From assembly GCA_963745595.1 (NCBI GenBank), contig CAVUYB010000015.1:124001-188000 (forward strand): a DNA stretch of 64,000 bases, in the 5' to 3' direction. Both the position numbers and the translations under genes were made by a program. Numbering within the stretch: position 1 is the stretch's first letter; every line of letters starts with the position of its first letter. Of the stretch, positions 45,943-55,186 are shown piece by piece. The stretch is from DASZUK01 sp963745595. Its GTDB lineage: Bacteria > Actinomycetota > Acidimicrobiia > Acidimicrobiales > RAAP-2. The notes beneath the pieces are model-generated. The model saw only the letters and a list, made by a program, of their open reading frames with translations. It had not been told where the DNA came from and ran no database searches.

Positions 45943-46542
45943 ATGGCGCTGGGCAAGGAGCTGGGCCCGCTGGCCGGCTTGCAGGGGACCTGGGAAGGCG
46001 ACCAGGGCCTCGACGTGGCGTTCTCCAACGAGAAGGGCGAGATCGGCGAGACGCCGTACCGCGAGAAGACGACGTTCAACCCGTTCGGACCGGTCGAGAA
46101 CGGCCGGCAGGTCCTCTACGGCCTCGACTACCGGACGGCCGCCTGGCGCGACGACGAGGAGAACCCGTTCCACACCGAGGTCGGCTACTGGCTGTGGGAC
46201 GCGGCCGAGGGCCAGGTCATGCGCTGCTTCATGGTGCCCCGCGGCACCGTCATCCTGGCCGGCGGTGAGGCCGCGCCGGGCGACACGACCTTGCACATGA
46301 CGGCGAAGTGCGGCTCGGAGACGTACGGCATCCTCTCGAACCGGTTCCTCGCCGCGCAGGCCCGGACCAGCGACTACGAGCTGACGCTGACGATCGGCGA
46401 CGGGACGTTCTCGTACGACGAGACGACGGTCATCGAGCACGGCCGCCTGGCCGAGGTCATGCGCCACACCGACCGCAACACGCTCGTCCGCGTCGACCCG
46501 CCCGAGGAGCACGGCGAGGTCTCTCGCCACGAGGACGCCTGA
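45943..46542 (+). CDS. Nitrobindin-like heme-binding beta-barrel (FABP-fold) protein
   Basis: A 199-residue protein of the nitrobindin/THAP4-like barrel group. The opening LGPLAGLQGTWEGDQGLDV has the GTWxGxG signature, followed by EKTTFNPFGPVENGRQVLYG and EVGYWLWDAAEGQVMRCF, with a C-terminal RNTLVRVD strand. Members bind heme and react with nitric oxide or peroxynitrite. The proximal histidine cannot be fixed by eye. It starts 51 bases after pstA; an acyl-CoA dehydrogenase follows. Confidence 0.78.
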   Translation: MALGKELGPLAGLQGTWEGDQGLDVAFSNEKGEIGETPYREKTTFNPFGPVENGRQVLYGLDYRTAAWRDDEENPFHTEVGYWLWDAAEGQVMRCFMVPRGTVILAGGEAAPGDTTLHMTAKCGSETYGILSNRFLAAQARTSDYELTLTIGDGTFSYDETTVIEHGRLAEVMRHTDRNTLVRVDPPEEHGEVSRHEDA

Positions 46543-46624
46543 ACCCAGCACGAGCACCCAGCACCGAGCACACGGACCAGCACACCAGGCACTGCACGGC
46601 AGTCGAGCGAAAGGGGGGCCGCTG

Positions 46625-47845
46625 ATGTTCGAGTGGTCGGAAGAGCAACTGGCCATCCGCGACGCGGTCCGGCGGTTCGTGGCCGACGAGATCGCGCCGA
46701 ACGTCGACGAGCTCGAGCACGGCGACACGCCGCCGTACGACGTCATCCGCAAGCTCTACACCACCTTCGGCCTCGACCAGCTGGCCCGGGAAGGCTTCAC
46801 GCGGGCCGTGGAGCGCAAGAGGGACGGGACGCCACCGCCGGAACGACGCGGCGGCGACAGCCAGGCGGCGATGACGCTCATCCCGATCATCGAGCTCTGC
46901 CGCCATTGCCCCGGCATCGTCACCGCCCTCGGCGTCTCGACCGGACTGGCCGCCGGCACCGTCATGAAGCGGGGCACGCCGGCCCAGATGGAGCGGTGGG
47001 GCCTCGACCTGCTCACGCTGGAAAAGATCGGCGCGTGGGCCATCACGGAGCCGAGCTCCGGCTCCGACGCGCTCGGTGGGATGAAGGCGACGGCCCGGCG
47101 CGACGGTGACGAGTACGTCCTCAACGGGAACAAGACGTTCATCACGAACGGCCCGTACGCGGACACGATCGTCTTCTACGCCAAGCTCGACGACGGTAGC
47201 GGGACCGACCCACGCAACCGCAAGGTGCTGACGTTCGTGCTGGACCGGGGCATGGACGGCCTGGAGCAGTCCAAGCCCTTCCGCAAGATGGGCCTCCACT
47301 CCTCCCCGACCGGCGAGCTGTTCTTGACCGACGTCCGAGTCGGCCGGGACCGGCTGCTGGGCGAGACCGAAGACGAGTCCGGCGGCAGTGGCCGCCAGAG
47401 CGCCAAGGACAACTTCGTGACCGAGCGGGCCGGTGTCGCCGCCATGGCCCTCGGCGTCATCGAGGAGTGCCTGAAGCTGTCGGTCGCCTACGCCAAGGAC
47501 CGGCTGCTGTGGGACAAGCCGATCGGCGACTTCCAGCTCATCCAGCTGAAGCTCGCCCGCATGGAGGTCGCCCGGCTGAACGTCGAGAACCTCGTCTTCC
47601 GCCACATCGAGATGGCCACGGCCGGCCAGAGCCTGACGCTGGCCGAGGCGTCCGCGATGAAGCTCTACTCCGCCCAGGCCGCGTCGGACGTCGCCATGGA
47701 GGCCGTCCAGCTCTTCGGCGGCAACGGCTACATGGCCGAGTTCCGGGTCGAGCAGCTCGCCCGCGACGCCAAGGTCTTCCAGATCTACGCCGGCACCGAC
47801 GAGATCCAAGTCACCCACATCGCCCGGGACCTGCTCAGCCGTTAG
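46625..47845 (+). CDS. Acyl-CoA dehydrogenase
   Basis: A 406-residue FAD-dependent dehydrogenase catalysing alpha-beta oxidation of an acyl-CoA. The family landmarks are FEWSEEQLAIRDAVRRFVAD, WAITEPSSGSDALGGMKATA, YVLNGNKTFITNGPYADTIV, RKMGLHSSPTGELFL and the C-terminal LFGGNGYMAEFRVEQLARDA plus YAGTDEIQ. Substrate length is unknown. It begins the catabolic-looking cluster that continues on the other strand to 52982. Confidence 0.93.
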   Translation: MFEWSEEQLAIRDAVRRFVADEIAPNVDELEHGDTPPYDVIRKLYTTFGLDQLAREGFTRAVERKRDGTPPPERRGGDSQAAMTLIPIIELCRHCPGIVTALGVSTGLAAGTVMKRGTPAQMERWGLDLLTLEKIGAWAITEPSSGSDALGGMKATARRDGDEYVLNGNKTFITNGPYADTIVFYAKLDDGSGTDPRNRKVLTFVLDRGMDGLEQSKPFRKMGLHSSPTGELFLTDVRVGRDRLLGETEDESGGSGRQSAKDNFVTERAGVAAMALGVIEECLKLSVAYAKDRLLWDKPIGDFQLIQLKLARMEVARLNVENLVFRHIEMATAGQSLTLAEASAMKLYSAQAASDVAMEAVQLFGGNGYMAEFRVEQLARDAKVFQIYAGTDEIQVTHIARDLLSR

Positions 47846-47893
47846 GCCGCTCGGGGCCCCGGCCCCCACCGGTCGTGTCGGCAACCGGTCGGG

Positions 47894-49163
47894 TCAGCCG
47901 ACAGGCAGGTCGAGCGCTTCCTTGCCGGTCAGCCAGGGCCGGCCGGCGGCGGCCAGATCGGCCCACTTGCGCGAGGTCCTGGCCGGTCTGGCCGAGCTCC
48001 TCGGGGGTCGGCCCGAACCGGTCGGCGAGCGGTCGGAGGGCGTCGACGTCGAAGTGGTAGCACTCGGCCGCGTTGGCGCCGAGGATCTGCTGGGTCTCGT
48101 CGACCGGGATGTCGTGGAAGGCGTTGCGCAGCCACTCCTTGGTGTGCGGCCACGTCCCCTCGGGGTGGGGGAAGTCGTTGCCCCACATGAGGTTGGGAAC
48201 GCCGATCTCGTAGCGGCGGGCCAGCTCGCGCCGGCGGGTGTTCGAGGCGCCGATGAAGCAGTTCCGGTCGAAGTACTCGCTCGGCCGCATCGGCAGGTGG
48301 GCGGTCAGCTGGGACCCGAGCTTCTTGGCCGCGTGCTCGCGGTCGTAGACGATGTCGGACGACCAGAGCAGGTCGGGCACCCAGAACGCGCCGCACTCGG
48401 TGGTGACGAACGTCAGGTCGGGGAACCGCTCGAAGACGCCGGACCAGAGCAGGAACCACAGCGGCCGGGTCGACCACCACCGGACCTCGGCGATGTAGAG
48501 GCCGACGTGCTCGCCGTAGGCCTCGCGGTCGGCGGCCGCGGAGTGGACGTGGACCGGCATCTGGAGATCGGAGCAGGCGGCCCAGACCGGGTCGTACTTC
48601 TTGTCGTGGTACGGCTCGTGCGGCTGCCACATCGACGGGATGAGGATGCCGCCGCGCAGGCCGGACGCCGCGGCCCGGGTGATCTCGGCGACCGCGGCGT
48701 CGACGTCGAAGAGCGGGACGAGCGCGACGCCGGCCCGGCGGGCCGGGCTGGCCGCGCAGAGCTCGGCCAGCCAGCGGTTGTGGGCCCGGGCACCGGCGAG
48801 CAGCAGCTCGATCGGCACGTCGGCGCTGGCGCCGAGGCCGGCACCGAACGGCGCGGACGCGCCGCCGGTGACCGCGTCGGCGTCGGGAAAGATGACCTCG
48901 CCGACGACGCCGTCCGCGTCGAGCTCGCGGTCGCGCCGCTCCGCGTCCCAGCCGCCGCGGAGCCCCTCGGCGTTCTCCTCCTCCCACTCCTCGGCGAACT
49001 CGGGGTTGCGGAGGCCGCGCTCGGCCAGCTCGGCCTCCATCGCCACCCGGGCCGCCAGGGCCTGGTCGAAGGTGTCCCGGTACGCCGGGTCGAGCCATTC
49101 CCGGTAGGCCTCGTTGGGCAGCCCGGCGTGGCAGTCGGACGAGATCACCATGTACCGGCTCAT
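47894..49163 (-). CDS. Amidohydrolase family (PF04909-type) protein, one frame break near the C terminus
   Basis: A metal-dependent hydrolase or decarboxylase of the ACMSD/gamma-resorcylate decarboxylase superfamily, about 422 residues. It has SSDCHAGLP at the N terminus, MPVHVHSAAAD in mid-protein and LMWGNDFPHPEGTWP carrying the catalytic-type Asp. The frame breaks at 47969-47972 (GCGCAAG), consistent with one extra base. The corrected end reads KWADLAAAGRPWLTGKEALD and stops at 47894. It is a paralogue of the protein at 51020. Confidence 0.83.
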
Positions 49164-49191
49164 GCCTGCACCCCTTCTCTGTTTGGAACCG

Positions 49192-50073
49192 TCACCCCGG
49201 GACCTCCCGCAGGTACGTCGGGTTCGACCGGGCGAGCATCGAATCGGCCCGGGCGCGGATCTGCTCGTCGATGCGGGCGCTCGGGGCGAGGATCCAGAAG
49301 TCGCCGGCCTTCACGCCGCGGACGACCTGGTCGGCGACGTCGGCCGGCTCGGTGTACTCGACGTGGATGCCGGCCGCCGCCATCTGCCGCTCGACGTCCT
49401 CGACGGTCGGGTACGGCGTCACCCGCGGCCGCTCCTTGGCCAGGGCGGTCGGGCGGTTCCGCCAGGACTCGAAGAGGCCGGTCCGCAGCATGTTCGGCCC
49501 GGGGAAGAGGACGGACGCGCCGACGACGGACCCGGCGTCCTGGAGCTGGGCGTAGAGGCATTCGGTCAGCGTGACGACCGCGGCCTTCGTCACCGCGTAC
49601 TGCGGCGTACCTCGCAAAGGCGAGATCCCGCCGTTGCCGGACGACGTGTTGACGACGTGGCCGGGCTCGCCGGACGCGACCATGCCGGGCACGAAGGCGT
49701 TGATGCCGTGGATGATCCCTTCGAGGTTGACGCCGAGCGCCCACCGCCAGTCGTTGAGCTCGTGCTCCCACAGCGGCCCTTCGGCGCCGGCGCCGATGCC
49801 GGCGTTGTTGCAGAGCAGGTGGACGGCGCCGTAGGTATCGAGGGCGCGGTCGCGCAGGTTGACGACGGACCGGTAGTCGGCGACGTCGGTGACGACGCCG
49901 GTCACGTCGTACGACTGGGCTCGCAGCTCGCCGACGGTGCGGTCGAGCACCGGCGCCTCGACGTCGGCGAGCACGACCCGCATTCCTTCGGCGGCCAACC
50001 GCTCGCCGATGGCCCGGCCGATCCCGCCGGCGCCACCGGTCACGACGGCCACCCTCCCGGCCAACTCCTCCAT
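49192..50073 (-). CDS. Short-chain dehydrogenase/reductase
   Basis: A 293-residue SDR: VAVVTGGAGGIGRAIGERL cofactor motif, LADVEAPVLD suggesting NAD, NNAGIGAGAEGPLW, and the catalytic Ser region TSSGNGG with YAVTKAAVVTLTE. The ATG at 50073 gives MEELAGRV, the normal domain start; a longer reading overlaps the neighbour's repeat. It sits between two amidohydrolases and an acetoacetate-decarboxylase-like gene on the same strand, probably one operon. Confidence 0.88.
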   Translation of the reverse strand: MEELAGRVAVVTGGAGGIGRAIGERLAAEGMRVVLADVEAPVLDRTVGELRAQSYDVTGVVTDVADYRSVVNLRDRALDTYGAVHLLCNNAGIGAGAEGPLWEHELNDWRWALGVNLEGIIHGINAFVPGMVASGEPGHVVNTSSGNGGISPLRGTPQYAVTKAAVVTLTECLYAQLQDAGSVVGASVLFPGPNMLRTGLFESWRNRPTALAKERPRVTPYPTVEDVERQMAAAGIHVEYTEPADVADQVVRGVKAGDFWILAPSARIDEQIRARADSMLARSNPTYLREVPG

Positions 50074-50086
50074 GCCGGCGGCTCCC

Positions 50087-50893
50087 CTACTCGTCCCCGC
50101 CCACCGGCGAGAGGTCGTCCCCGCCCACCGGCGAGAGGTCGTCATAGCGCTGGTGCACGTACGGCCGGAGCCACTCGCCGGGGACGGTCCCGTGGATCTC
50201 CCCCCGTTGGACGCTGCTCCGGGTGCCGAACAGGATGTCGCGGAGCTCGTACACGGGCAGGTCGGCGACGGGGTCGAACCGAGAGTCGCGCAGGAGCACG
50301 TCGCCGTCGACGCGGGCGAGCGTGCGCGTCTTCTCGGTCCGGTGGCAGTAAACGAGGGCCGGGTCGCTGTCGAACCCCTTGCCGTCGGGGGCGGGGAGGA
50401 ACTTGAAGTAGAAGTCCGTCCGGGTCTCCTCGTCCGGCGGCTCGAGCTCGTCGGCGACCCGGCCGGCGATCTCGATGACCGTCACGCCCATCCGGGTCAC
50501 CCGGCCGACGACGCGATCACCGTCGTGGGCGAGCTCGACGGTGCCGAGCTTCTTCGGTTCACCGAACGTCTCACGCCCGCCGATGACCGACTGCTCGGTC
50601 GTCATCGGCATGAAGAGGGCGTAGTACCCGTCGGTCCCCTCGTGCCGGGCCCGCACCGAGAAGCTCCCGGCGCCGAACGTCGGGTAGCCGGGGATGTCGA
50701 CGGTGGCCACGGTCACCTTCACGAGCGGCTCGTCGCCCGGCTCGATCGGCGGCGGCAGCACGGCGGCGATCGCCGCCGGGTCGGTCAGGTACGTGGCGAC
50801 GAGCGTCGTCGCCCAGACGTCGACCGACGTCGCCTCCACCTCTCGGTTGCGCAGCTCCGCCTCGGACCTCGCGCCGTATCGCACCTTGGGCAT
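50087..50893 (-). CDS. Acetoacetate decarboxylase-family protein
   Basis: A 268-residue ADC-fold protein. The Schiff-base lysine region reads GRETFGEPKKLGTVEL, as in acetoacetate decarboxylases, and YYALFMPMTTEQSVIGG precedes it. Relatives include decarboxylases and aldolase-dehydratases, so the reaction is uncertain. The C terminus ends in two copies of the octapeptide DDLSPVGG encoded by a 24-base tandem repeat. Neighbouring amidohydrolase and SDR genes suggest a degradation pathway. Confidence 0.82.
   Translation of the reverse strand: MPKVRYGARSEAELRNREVEATSVDVWATTLVATYLTDPAAIAAVLPPPIEPGDEPLVKVTVATVDIPGYPTFGAGSFSVRARHEGTDGYYALFMPMTTEQSVIGGRETFGEPKKLGTVELAHDGDRVVGRVTRMGVTVIEIAGRVADELEPPDEETRTDFYFKFLPAPDGKGFDSDPALVYCHRTEKTRTLARVDGDVLLRDSRFDPVADLPVYELRDILFGTRSSVQRGEIHGTVPGEWLRPYVHQRYDDLSPVGGDDLSPVGGDE
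50092..50139 (-). repeat. 24-base tandem repeat at the 3' end of the ADC-family gene
   Basis: Two identical 24-base units (50092-50115, 50116-50139) encode DDLSPVGG twice and end five bases before the stop. The exact identity points to recent duplication by slippage. Confidence 0.8.
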
Positions 50894-51019
50894 CTCGATC
50901 TCCTTCTCTTCCTCCCGCCGATCCGATCCGCCAGTTCTCGTGTTGCTCTCGGGCCCGCTTTTCCTCGCCCGCCGGCTCTCGGGCCGGCCGCTCTCGTCCG
51001 CCCGTCCGCGTCCTGGCCG

Positions 51020-52247
51020 TCAGCTCCGCAGGCCGGCGAACGCCGGGCAACGGTCGGCGTCGGCCGGGATGTCGTCGAGCGGCAGCGGCTCGGCGATCTC
51101 GGCGTGCGTCGGCCCGACGCGGGCGGCCAACGGGCCGAGGAGGGCGAGGTCGAACCCGTAGAGGTGGGCGGCGTTCCCGCCGATCATCGCCTGGACCTCG
51201 ACCGGGTCGACGCCGGCGAACGCCACGCGGAGCGCTTCGCGGCTGAACGGGAAGCTGGCTTCCTTGTGCGGGTAGTCGCTCCCCCACATGATCCGGTCGA
51301 CGCCGACGGCGTGGCGGAGGGCGGCCTCGGCCGGCCGCATGAAGCTCGAGCCGATGTGGCACTGCCGGGCCCAGTACTCGCTCGGGCGGAGGCCGAGCTT
51401 CTCGACGACGGGGTTCCCCCACTCGTACTCCTGGGAGCCGACGGCGGTGCCCATCCGGTGGAACAAGAAGTCAAGGGTGCCGAGGGTCTCGGGGATCCAG
51501 GCGGTCCCCTGCTCGGTGAAGACGAACTGCAGGTCGGGATGGCGCTCCATCACGCCGCCGAAGACCAGGTTCCACAGGGCCCGGTGGGCGTACCACGTGA
51601 CCTCGAGCAGGAACGTCACCTGGTCGATCGGCTCGTCGCCGAGGGCCGGCACCGCGCTGCCGCTGTGGTGGTTGACGACGAGCTCGGCGTCCTCGCAGGC
51701 GCGCCAGATCGGCTCGTACACCGGCGAGTAGAGGGGTTCGAGGCCGGAGCCGGGTGGCGCGCCGGGCAGCAAGCACGCCGCCGCGCAAGCCGGCGCCGGC
51801 GGCCCACTCGATCTCGACCACCGCGGCGTCGACGTCGTGCAGCATGATCTGGGCGATCCCGGCCCGCCGGCCGGGCGCGGCGTTGCAGAAGTCGACGAGC
51901 CAGCGGTTGTGGGCCCGCAGCCCGGCCCAGCGGAGGTCGAGGTCGCCCTCGGTCGCCCCGGGCAGCTGGGCCTTCAACGAAGGCTCCGGGTAGAACGGCG
52001 GGATCGTGTTCGGGTAGATGACCTCGGCGACGATGCCGTCGGCCTCGAGATCGGCCAGCCGCCGGCCGCTGTCCCAGTTCCGCCCGCCCTCGTCGCCCAT
52101 GAGGTCCTCGAACGGGATGGCGTAGTCGCGGGCCCAGGCGTCGAACGCGTCGAGATGACGGCGTTCGAGGTAGTCGCGGTACTCGTACAGCTCGGCCCCG
52201 CCGTGGCAGTCGGCGGAGACGATGACGTACCGGTCGGTGTCGGTCAT
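51020..52247 (-). CDS. Amidohydrolase family (PF04909-type) protein, one frame break
   Basis: A second ACMSD-like amidohydrolase, about 408 residues, sharing the plan of the protein at 47894: SADCHGGAELYEYRDYLERR, LRAHNRWLVDFCNAAPGRRA, ELVVNHHSGSAV, FVFTEQGTAWIP and IMWGSDYPHKEASFP. The frame breaks at 51771-51772 (GTGCTTGCTG), consistent with one extra T. It is the first gene after the TetR start on the opposite strand and may head the operon running to 47894. Confidence 0.83.
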
Positions 52248-52321
52248 CGGCGCGCACCCCTTCCCCCGTGCGACGCTGGTCCGGTGCGTGACCGGCGTCG
52301 GCTCTTCTGTAGCATCGTTAC

Positions 52322-52982
52322 ATGACGGGCCGGGGGCGTCAAGGGGGCCGTCAAGGGGAGGGGCCGCTCTCCCGGGACCAGGTGCTCGACGCGGCGATGG
52401 AGATCGTCCGGGCGGACGGCGCGGACCGCCTGACGATCCGGGGGCTGGCGGCGAAGCTCGGCGTGGCGGTGACCGCGATCTACTGGCACGTCGGCGACAA
52501 GCAGGCGCTGCTGGACGGGCTGGTCGACCGGATCATCGAGCAGATCGGCGAGATCTCGGTCGGCGGGCGGGGCCCGGAGGCCCGGCTGGTGTCGGCCGGC
52601 CGCTCGCTCCGCCGGTCACTGCTCGACCAGGCCGACCTCGTCGCGGTCGTCCAGCGGCAGGGACGGACGGCCGCGCTCTTCCAGCCGGCCCGCCGGGTGC
52701 TCGTCCGCGAGCTGGCGTCGGCCGGCCTCCAGGGCGCGGAGGCCGCGCTCGCCGCTCCAGGCCATCCTGACGCTCGTCGTCGGCTCGGTGCTGATCGGCC
52801 GGCAGGTGGCCCGCCAGCCGACGCAGCGGGAGGAGCCGGAGGCACTGTGGACGGCGGCGGACGTGCCGGGCGCACCGGAGCTGCTGGCGCACCTGGCGCA
52901 CCACCTCGACGACGAGGTGGTGTTCGACTACGCCCTCCGGACGCTCGTCGGGGCGATCGTCGCCGGTGCCGACGCCAGCTGA
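52322..52982 (+). CDS. TetR/AcrR-family transcriptional regulator, one frame break
   Basis: A repressor of about 219 residues. The N-terminal HTH is LSRDQVLDAAMEIVRADGAD, LTIRGLAAKLGVAVTAIYWH and VGDKQALLDGLVD. The C-terminal domain contains LTLVVGSVLIGRQVARQP and ends FDYALRTLVGAIVAGADAS. The frame breaks at 52754 (CTCGCCGCTCC), consistent with one extra G. It is divergent from the amidohydrolase operon with about 75 bases between starts, so it probably controls that operon. Confidence 0.87.
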
Positions 52983-53055
52983 GCGGCTGAACGGAGGCGG
53001 CGGAGGGAACGGAGAGCCGCCCGTCGCGCCGCAACGAGCGGCCGGCGGACGAACG

Positions 53056-53907
53056 TCAGGCGAAGACGACGGTCTTGTTGCCGTTGATGAGGACGCGGTC
53101 CTCGACGTGCCACCGCAACCCGCGGGCGAGGACGGTCTGCTCGATGTCGCGGCCGATGCGGACGAGCTCCTCGGGTGAGTCGGCGTGGTCGATCCGGCGG
53201 GTGTCCTGCTCGATGATCGGGCCGCCGTCGAGATCGGCGGTCACGTAGTGGCACGTTGCGCCGATCAGCTTCACGCCCCGCTCGAACGCCTGGTGGTACG
53301 GCTTGGCGCCGGCGAACGACGGCAGGAAGCTGTGGTGGATGTTGATGATCCGGCCGCCGTAACGGGCGCAGAGGTCGGGCGGCAGGATCTGCATGTACCG
53401 GGCGAGGACCATGACGTCACCGCCGACGTCGTCGAACAGGCGGCCGATCTCGTCGAACGCCTTCTCCTTGGCTGACCGGTCGACGGGGACGTGGTGGAAG
53501 GCGATGTCGTGCCACTCGACGAGCGGCCGGAGGACGTCGTGATTGGAGATGACGGCGGCGATGTCACAGTCGAGGTCGCCGCTCCGCCAGCGGTACAGGA
53601 GGTCGGCCAGGCAGTGCTCCTCCTTGCTCACGAGCACGACGACGCGCTTGCGGACGTCGGTGTCGGTGATGTGCCAGTCCATCTCGAACTCGTCGGCCAC
53701 CGCGGCGAACCGCTCGCCGAGGCCGTCGGGGCCGAACGGCAGCGAGTCGGCGATCATCTCGAGGCGGCAGAAGAACCGCCCGGTCGACAGGTCGCCGTGC
53801 TGGGCCGCCTCGACGACCCAGCCACCGTGGCCGGCGACGAAGCCGCTCACGGCCGCGACGATCCCGATCCGGTCGGGACAGGTTACGGTCAGCACGTAGC
53901 GGCGCAC
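53056..53907 (-). CDS. purU: Formyltetrahydrofolate deformylase
   Basis: A 283-residue enzyme releasing formate from 10-formyl-tetrahydrofolate for purine synthesis and one-carbon balance. An N-terminal ACT domain has LTVTCPDRIGIVAAVSGFVA; the hydrolase domain has VISNHDVLRPLV, RYMQILPPDLC, INIHHSFLPSFAGAKPYHQA and ATCHYVTADLDGGPII with the catalytic Asn/His/Asp set. The GTG at 53907 (VRRYVLTV) is used; the upstream ATG adds 12 residues without similarity. Confidence 0.93.
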   Translation of the reverse strand: MRRYVLTVTCPDRIGIVAAVSGFVAGHGGWVVEAAQHGDLSTGRFFCRLEMIADSLPFGPDGLGERFAAVADEFEMDWHITDTDVRKRVVVLVSKEEHCLADLLYRWRSGDLDCDIAAVISNHDVLRPLVEWHDIAFHHVPVDRSAKEKAFDEIGRLFDDVGGDVMVLARYMQILPPDLCARYGGRIINIHHSFLPSFAGAKPYHQAFERGVKLIGATCHYVTADLDGGPIIEQDTRRIDHADSPEELVRIGRDIEQTVLARGLRWHVEDRVLINGNKTVVFA

Positions 53908-53938
53908 GGCCCCATCATTCCCGAGGCGGCCGACCACT

Positions 53939-54007
53939 GCCAACGGGGAGGGCGGCCGGTCAACGGGGAGAACGGCTCCGTCAACGGGGAGGGCCGGTCA
54001 ACGGGAG
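53939..54007 (+). repeat. Four degenerate GTCAACGGGGAG repeats upstream of the sulfate-binding gene
   Basis: Copies of (G/C)(T/C)CAACGGGGAG begin at about 53939, 53959, 53980 and 53997 with 17-21 base spacing; the last has one G fewer. They lie just upstream of the -35 of the sulfate-binding gene and also before divergent purU, a place suited to an activator. Confidence 0.6.
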
Positions 54008-54042
54008 AATAGGGATTTCGTAACCATTCCGACATATACCCC

Positions 54043-54070
54043 TTGACAAACCCGATCAAATCGGTAAGAA
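54043..54070 (+). promoter_or_regulatory. Promoter of the sulfate transporter operon with a palindrome in the spacer
   Basis: TTGACA (54043-54048) and TAAGAA (54065-54070), 16 bases apart, precede the ATG by ten bases. The spacer holds CCGAT-caa-ATCGG (54052-54064), a perfect 5-bp-arm dyad where a repressor would block polymerase. The stretch is AT-rich for this genome. Confidence 0.75.
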
Positions 54071-54080
54071 ATAGTGCACC

Positions 54081-55115
54081 ATGAGATCCCATCGAAATCA
54101 CCACCCACGTTCGATCGCCTCCCGCATCGTCACCCTGGTCGCCACCCCGGCCCTGGCGTCGGTCCTGCTCTTCACGGTCGCCGGCTCGGCCGGGGCGGCC
54201 GGCCAGTCGGTCAACCTCGTCGCCTACTCGACGCCCAAGCCGGCCTACGCCGCGCTGGTCACGGCGTTCCAGGCGACGAAGGCCGGGCAGGGCGTCACAG
54301 TCGTCCAGTCGTACGGGCCGTCGGGCACGCAGGCGACAGATGTCGTCAGCGGGCTGCCGGCGACAGTCGTCAACTTCTCGCTCTCGCCGGACATGCAGAA
54401 GCTGGTGAAGGCCGGCGACGTGTCGAGCAGCTGGAACAAGGGCCCGACGAAAGGGTTCGTCACCAACTCGATCGTGTCGTTCATCGTCCGGAAGGGGAAC
54501 CCGAAGCACATCACGTCGTGGGCCGATCTGGTGAAGCCGGGCGTCCAGGTCATCACGCCGAACCCGTTCAGCTCGGGCAGCGCCAAGTGGAACCTGATGG
54601 CCGCCTACGGCGCCCAGCTGGCGCAGGGCAAGTCGAAAGCCCAGGGCAACGCCTACCTGGCCAAGCTGCTCAAGAACACGGTCGCCCAGCCTTCCAGCGC
54701 CAGCAGCGCGCTGCAGACGTTCCTGGCTGGCCAGGGTGACGTGCTCCTCGACTACGAGGACGACGCGCTCTACGCCAAGAGCCAAGGCGAGCCGATCTCG
54801 GTGATCACGCCGCCGCAGACGATCCTGATCCAGAACCCGATCGCGGTGACGACGAAGGCGGCCAACCCGACGGTGGCGAAGGCGTTCGTCGCCTACCTGC
54901 TGTCGCCGGCCGGCCAGAAGGTCTGGGGGCAGCAGGGTTACCGACCGGTACTGCCGTCGGTGGCCGCGAAGTTCAAATTCGCGAAGCCGAAGAGCCTCTT
55001 CACGATCACAACGCTCGGCGGCTGGACAAAGGTCAACACGACGTTCTTCGACCCGACAACCGGCGTGGTCGCGAGGATCGAGAGCGGTCTCGGAGTGTCC
55101 ACTGCCAAGAGCTGA
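54081..55115 (+). CDS. Sulfate/thiosulfate ABC transporter substrate-binding protein
   Basis: A 344-residue exported receptor. A signal peptide with hydrophobic core TLVATPALASVLLFTVAGSA leads to a mature start near AAGQSVNLVAYSTPKPAYA. The sulfate-binding signatures are TPNPFSSGSAKWNLMAAYGA, GDVLLDYEDDAL and PPQTILIQNPIAV. It delivers sulfate to the CysTW-A transporter that follows. A strong pair of hairpins follows the stop, which would favour expression of the receptor over the permeases. Confidence 0.92.
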   Translation: MRSHRNHHPRSIASRIVTLVATPALASVLLFTVAGSAGAAGQSVNLVAYSTPKPAYAALVTAFQATKAGQGVTVVQSYGPSGTQATDVVSGLPATVVNFSLSPDMQKLVKAGDVSSSWNKGPTKGFVTNSIVSFIVRKGNPKHITSWADLVKPGVQVITPNPFSSGSAKWNLMAAYGAQLAQGKSKAQGNAYLAKLLKNTVAQPSSASSALQTFLAGQGDVLLDYEDDALYAKSQGEPISVITPPQTILIQNPIAVTTKAANPTVAKAFVAYLLSPAGQKVWGQQGYRPVLPSVAAKFKFAKPKSLFTITTLGGWTKVNTTFFDPTTGVVARIESGLGVSTAKS

Positions 55116-55134
55116 CGCGACCGACATCGCACTG

Positions 55135-55186
55135 CCCCGCCAAGCGGCGGGGGGCGGCAGGACCCGGGACCATCGGTCCCGGGTCC
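55135..55186 (+). terminator. Two hairpins between the sulfate-binding gene and cysT
   Basis: Stem 1 is CCCCGCC-aagc-GGCGGGG (55135-55152). Stem 2 is a perfect 12-bp GGACCCGGGACC-atc-GGTCCCGGGTCC (55160-55186). Together they should act as a partial terminator or mRNA-stabilising element. Stem 2 overlaps the region from which cysT would be expected to start. Confidence 0.75.

Noticed and set aside
8886..52754. Programmed +1 frameshifting as explanation of the frame breaks
   Set aside because: Sites share no slippery codon or stimulator, occur in genes never known to need frameshifting, and one gene would need it three times.
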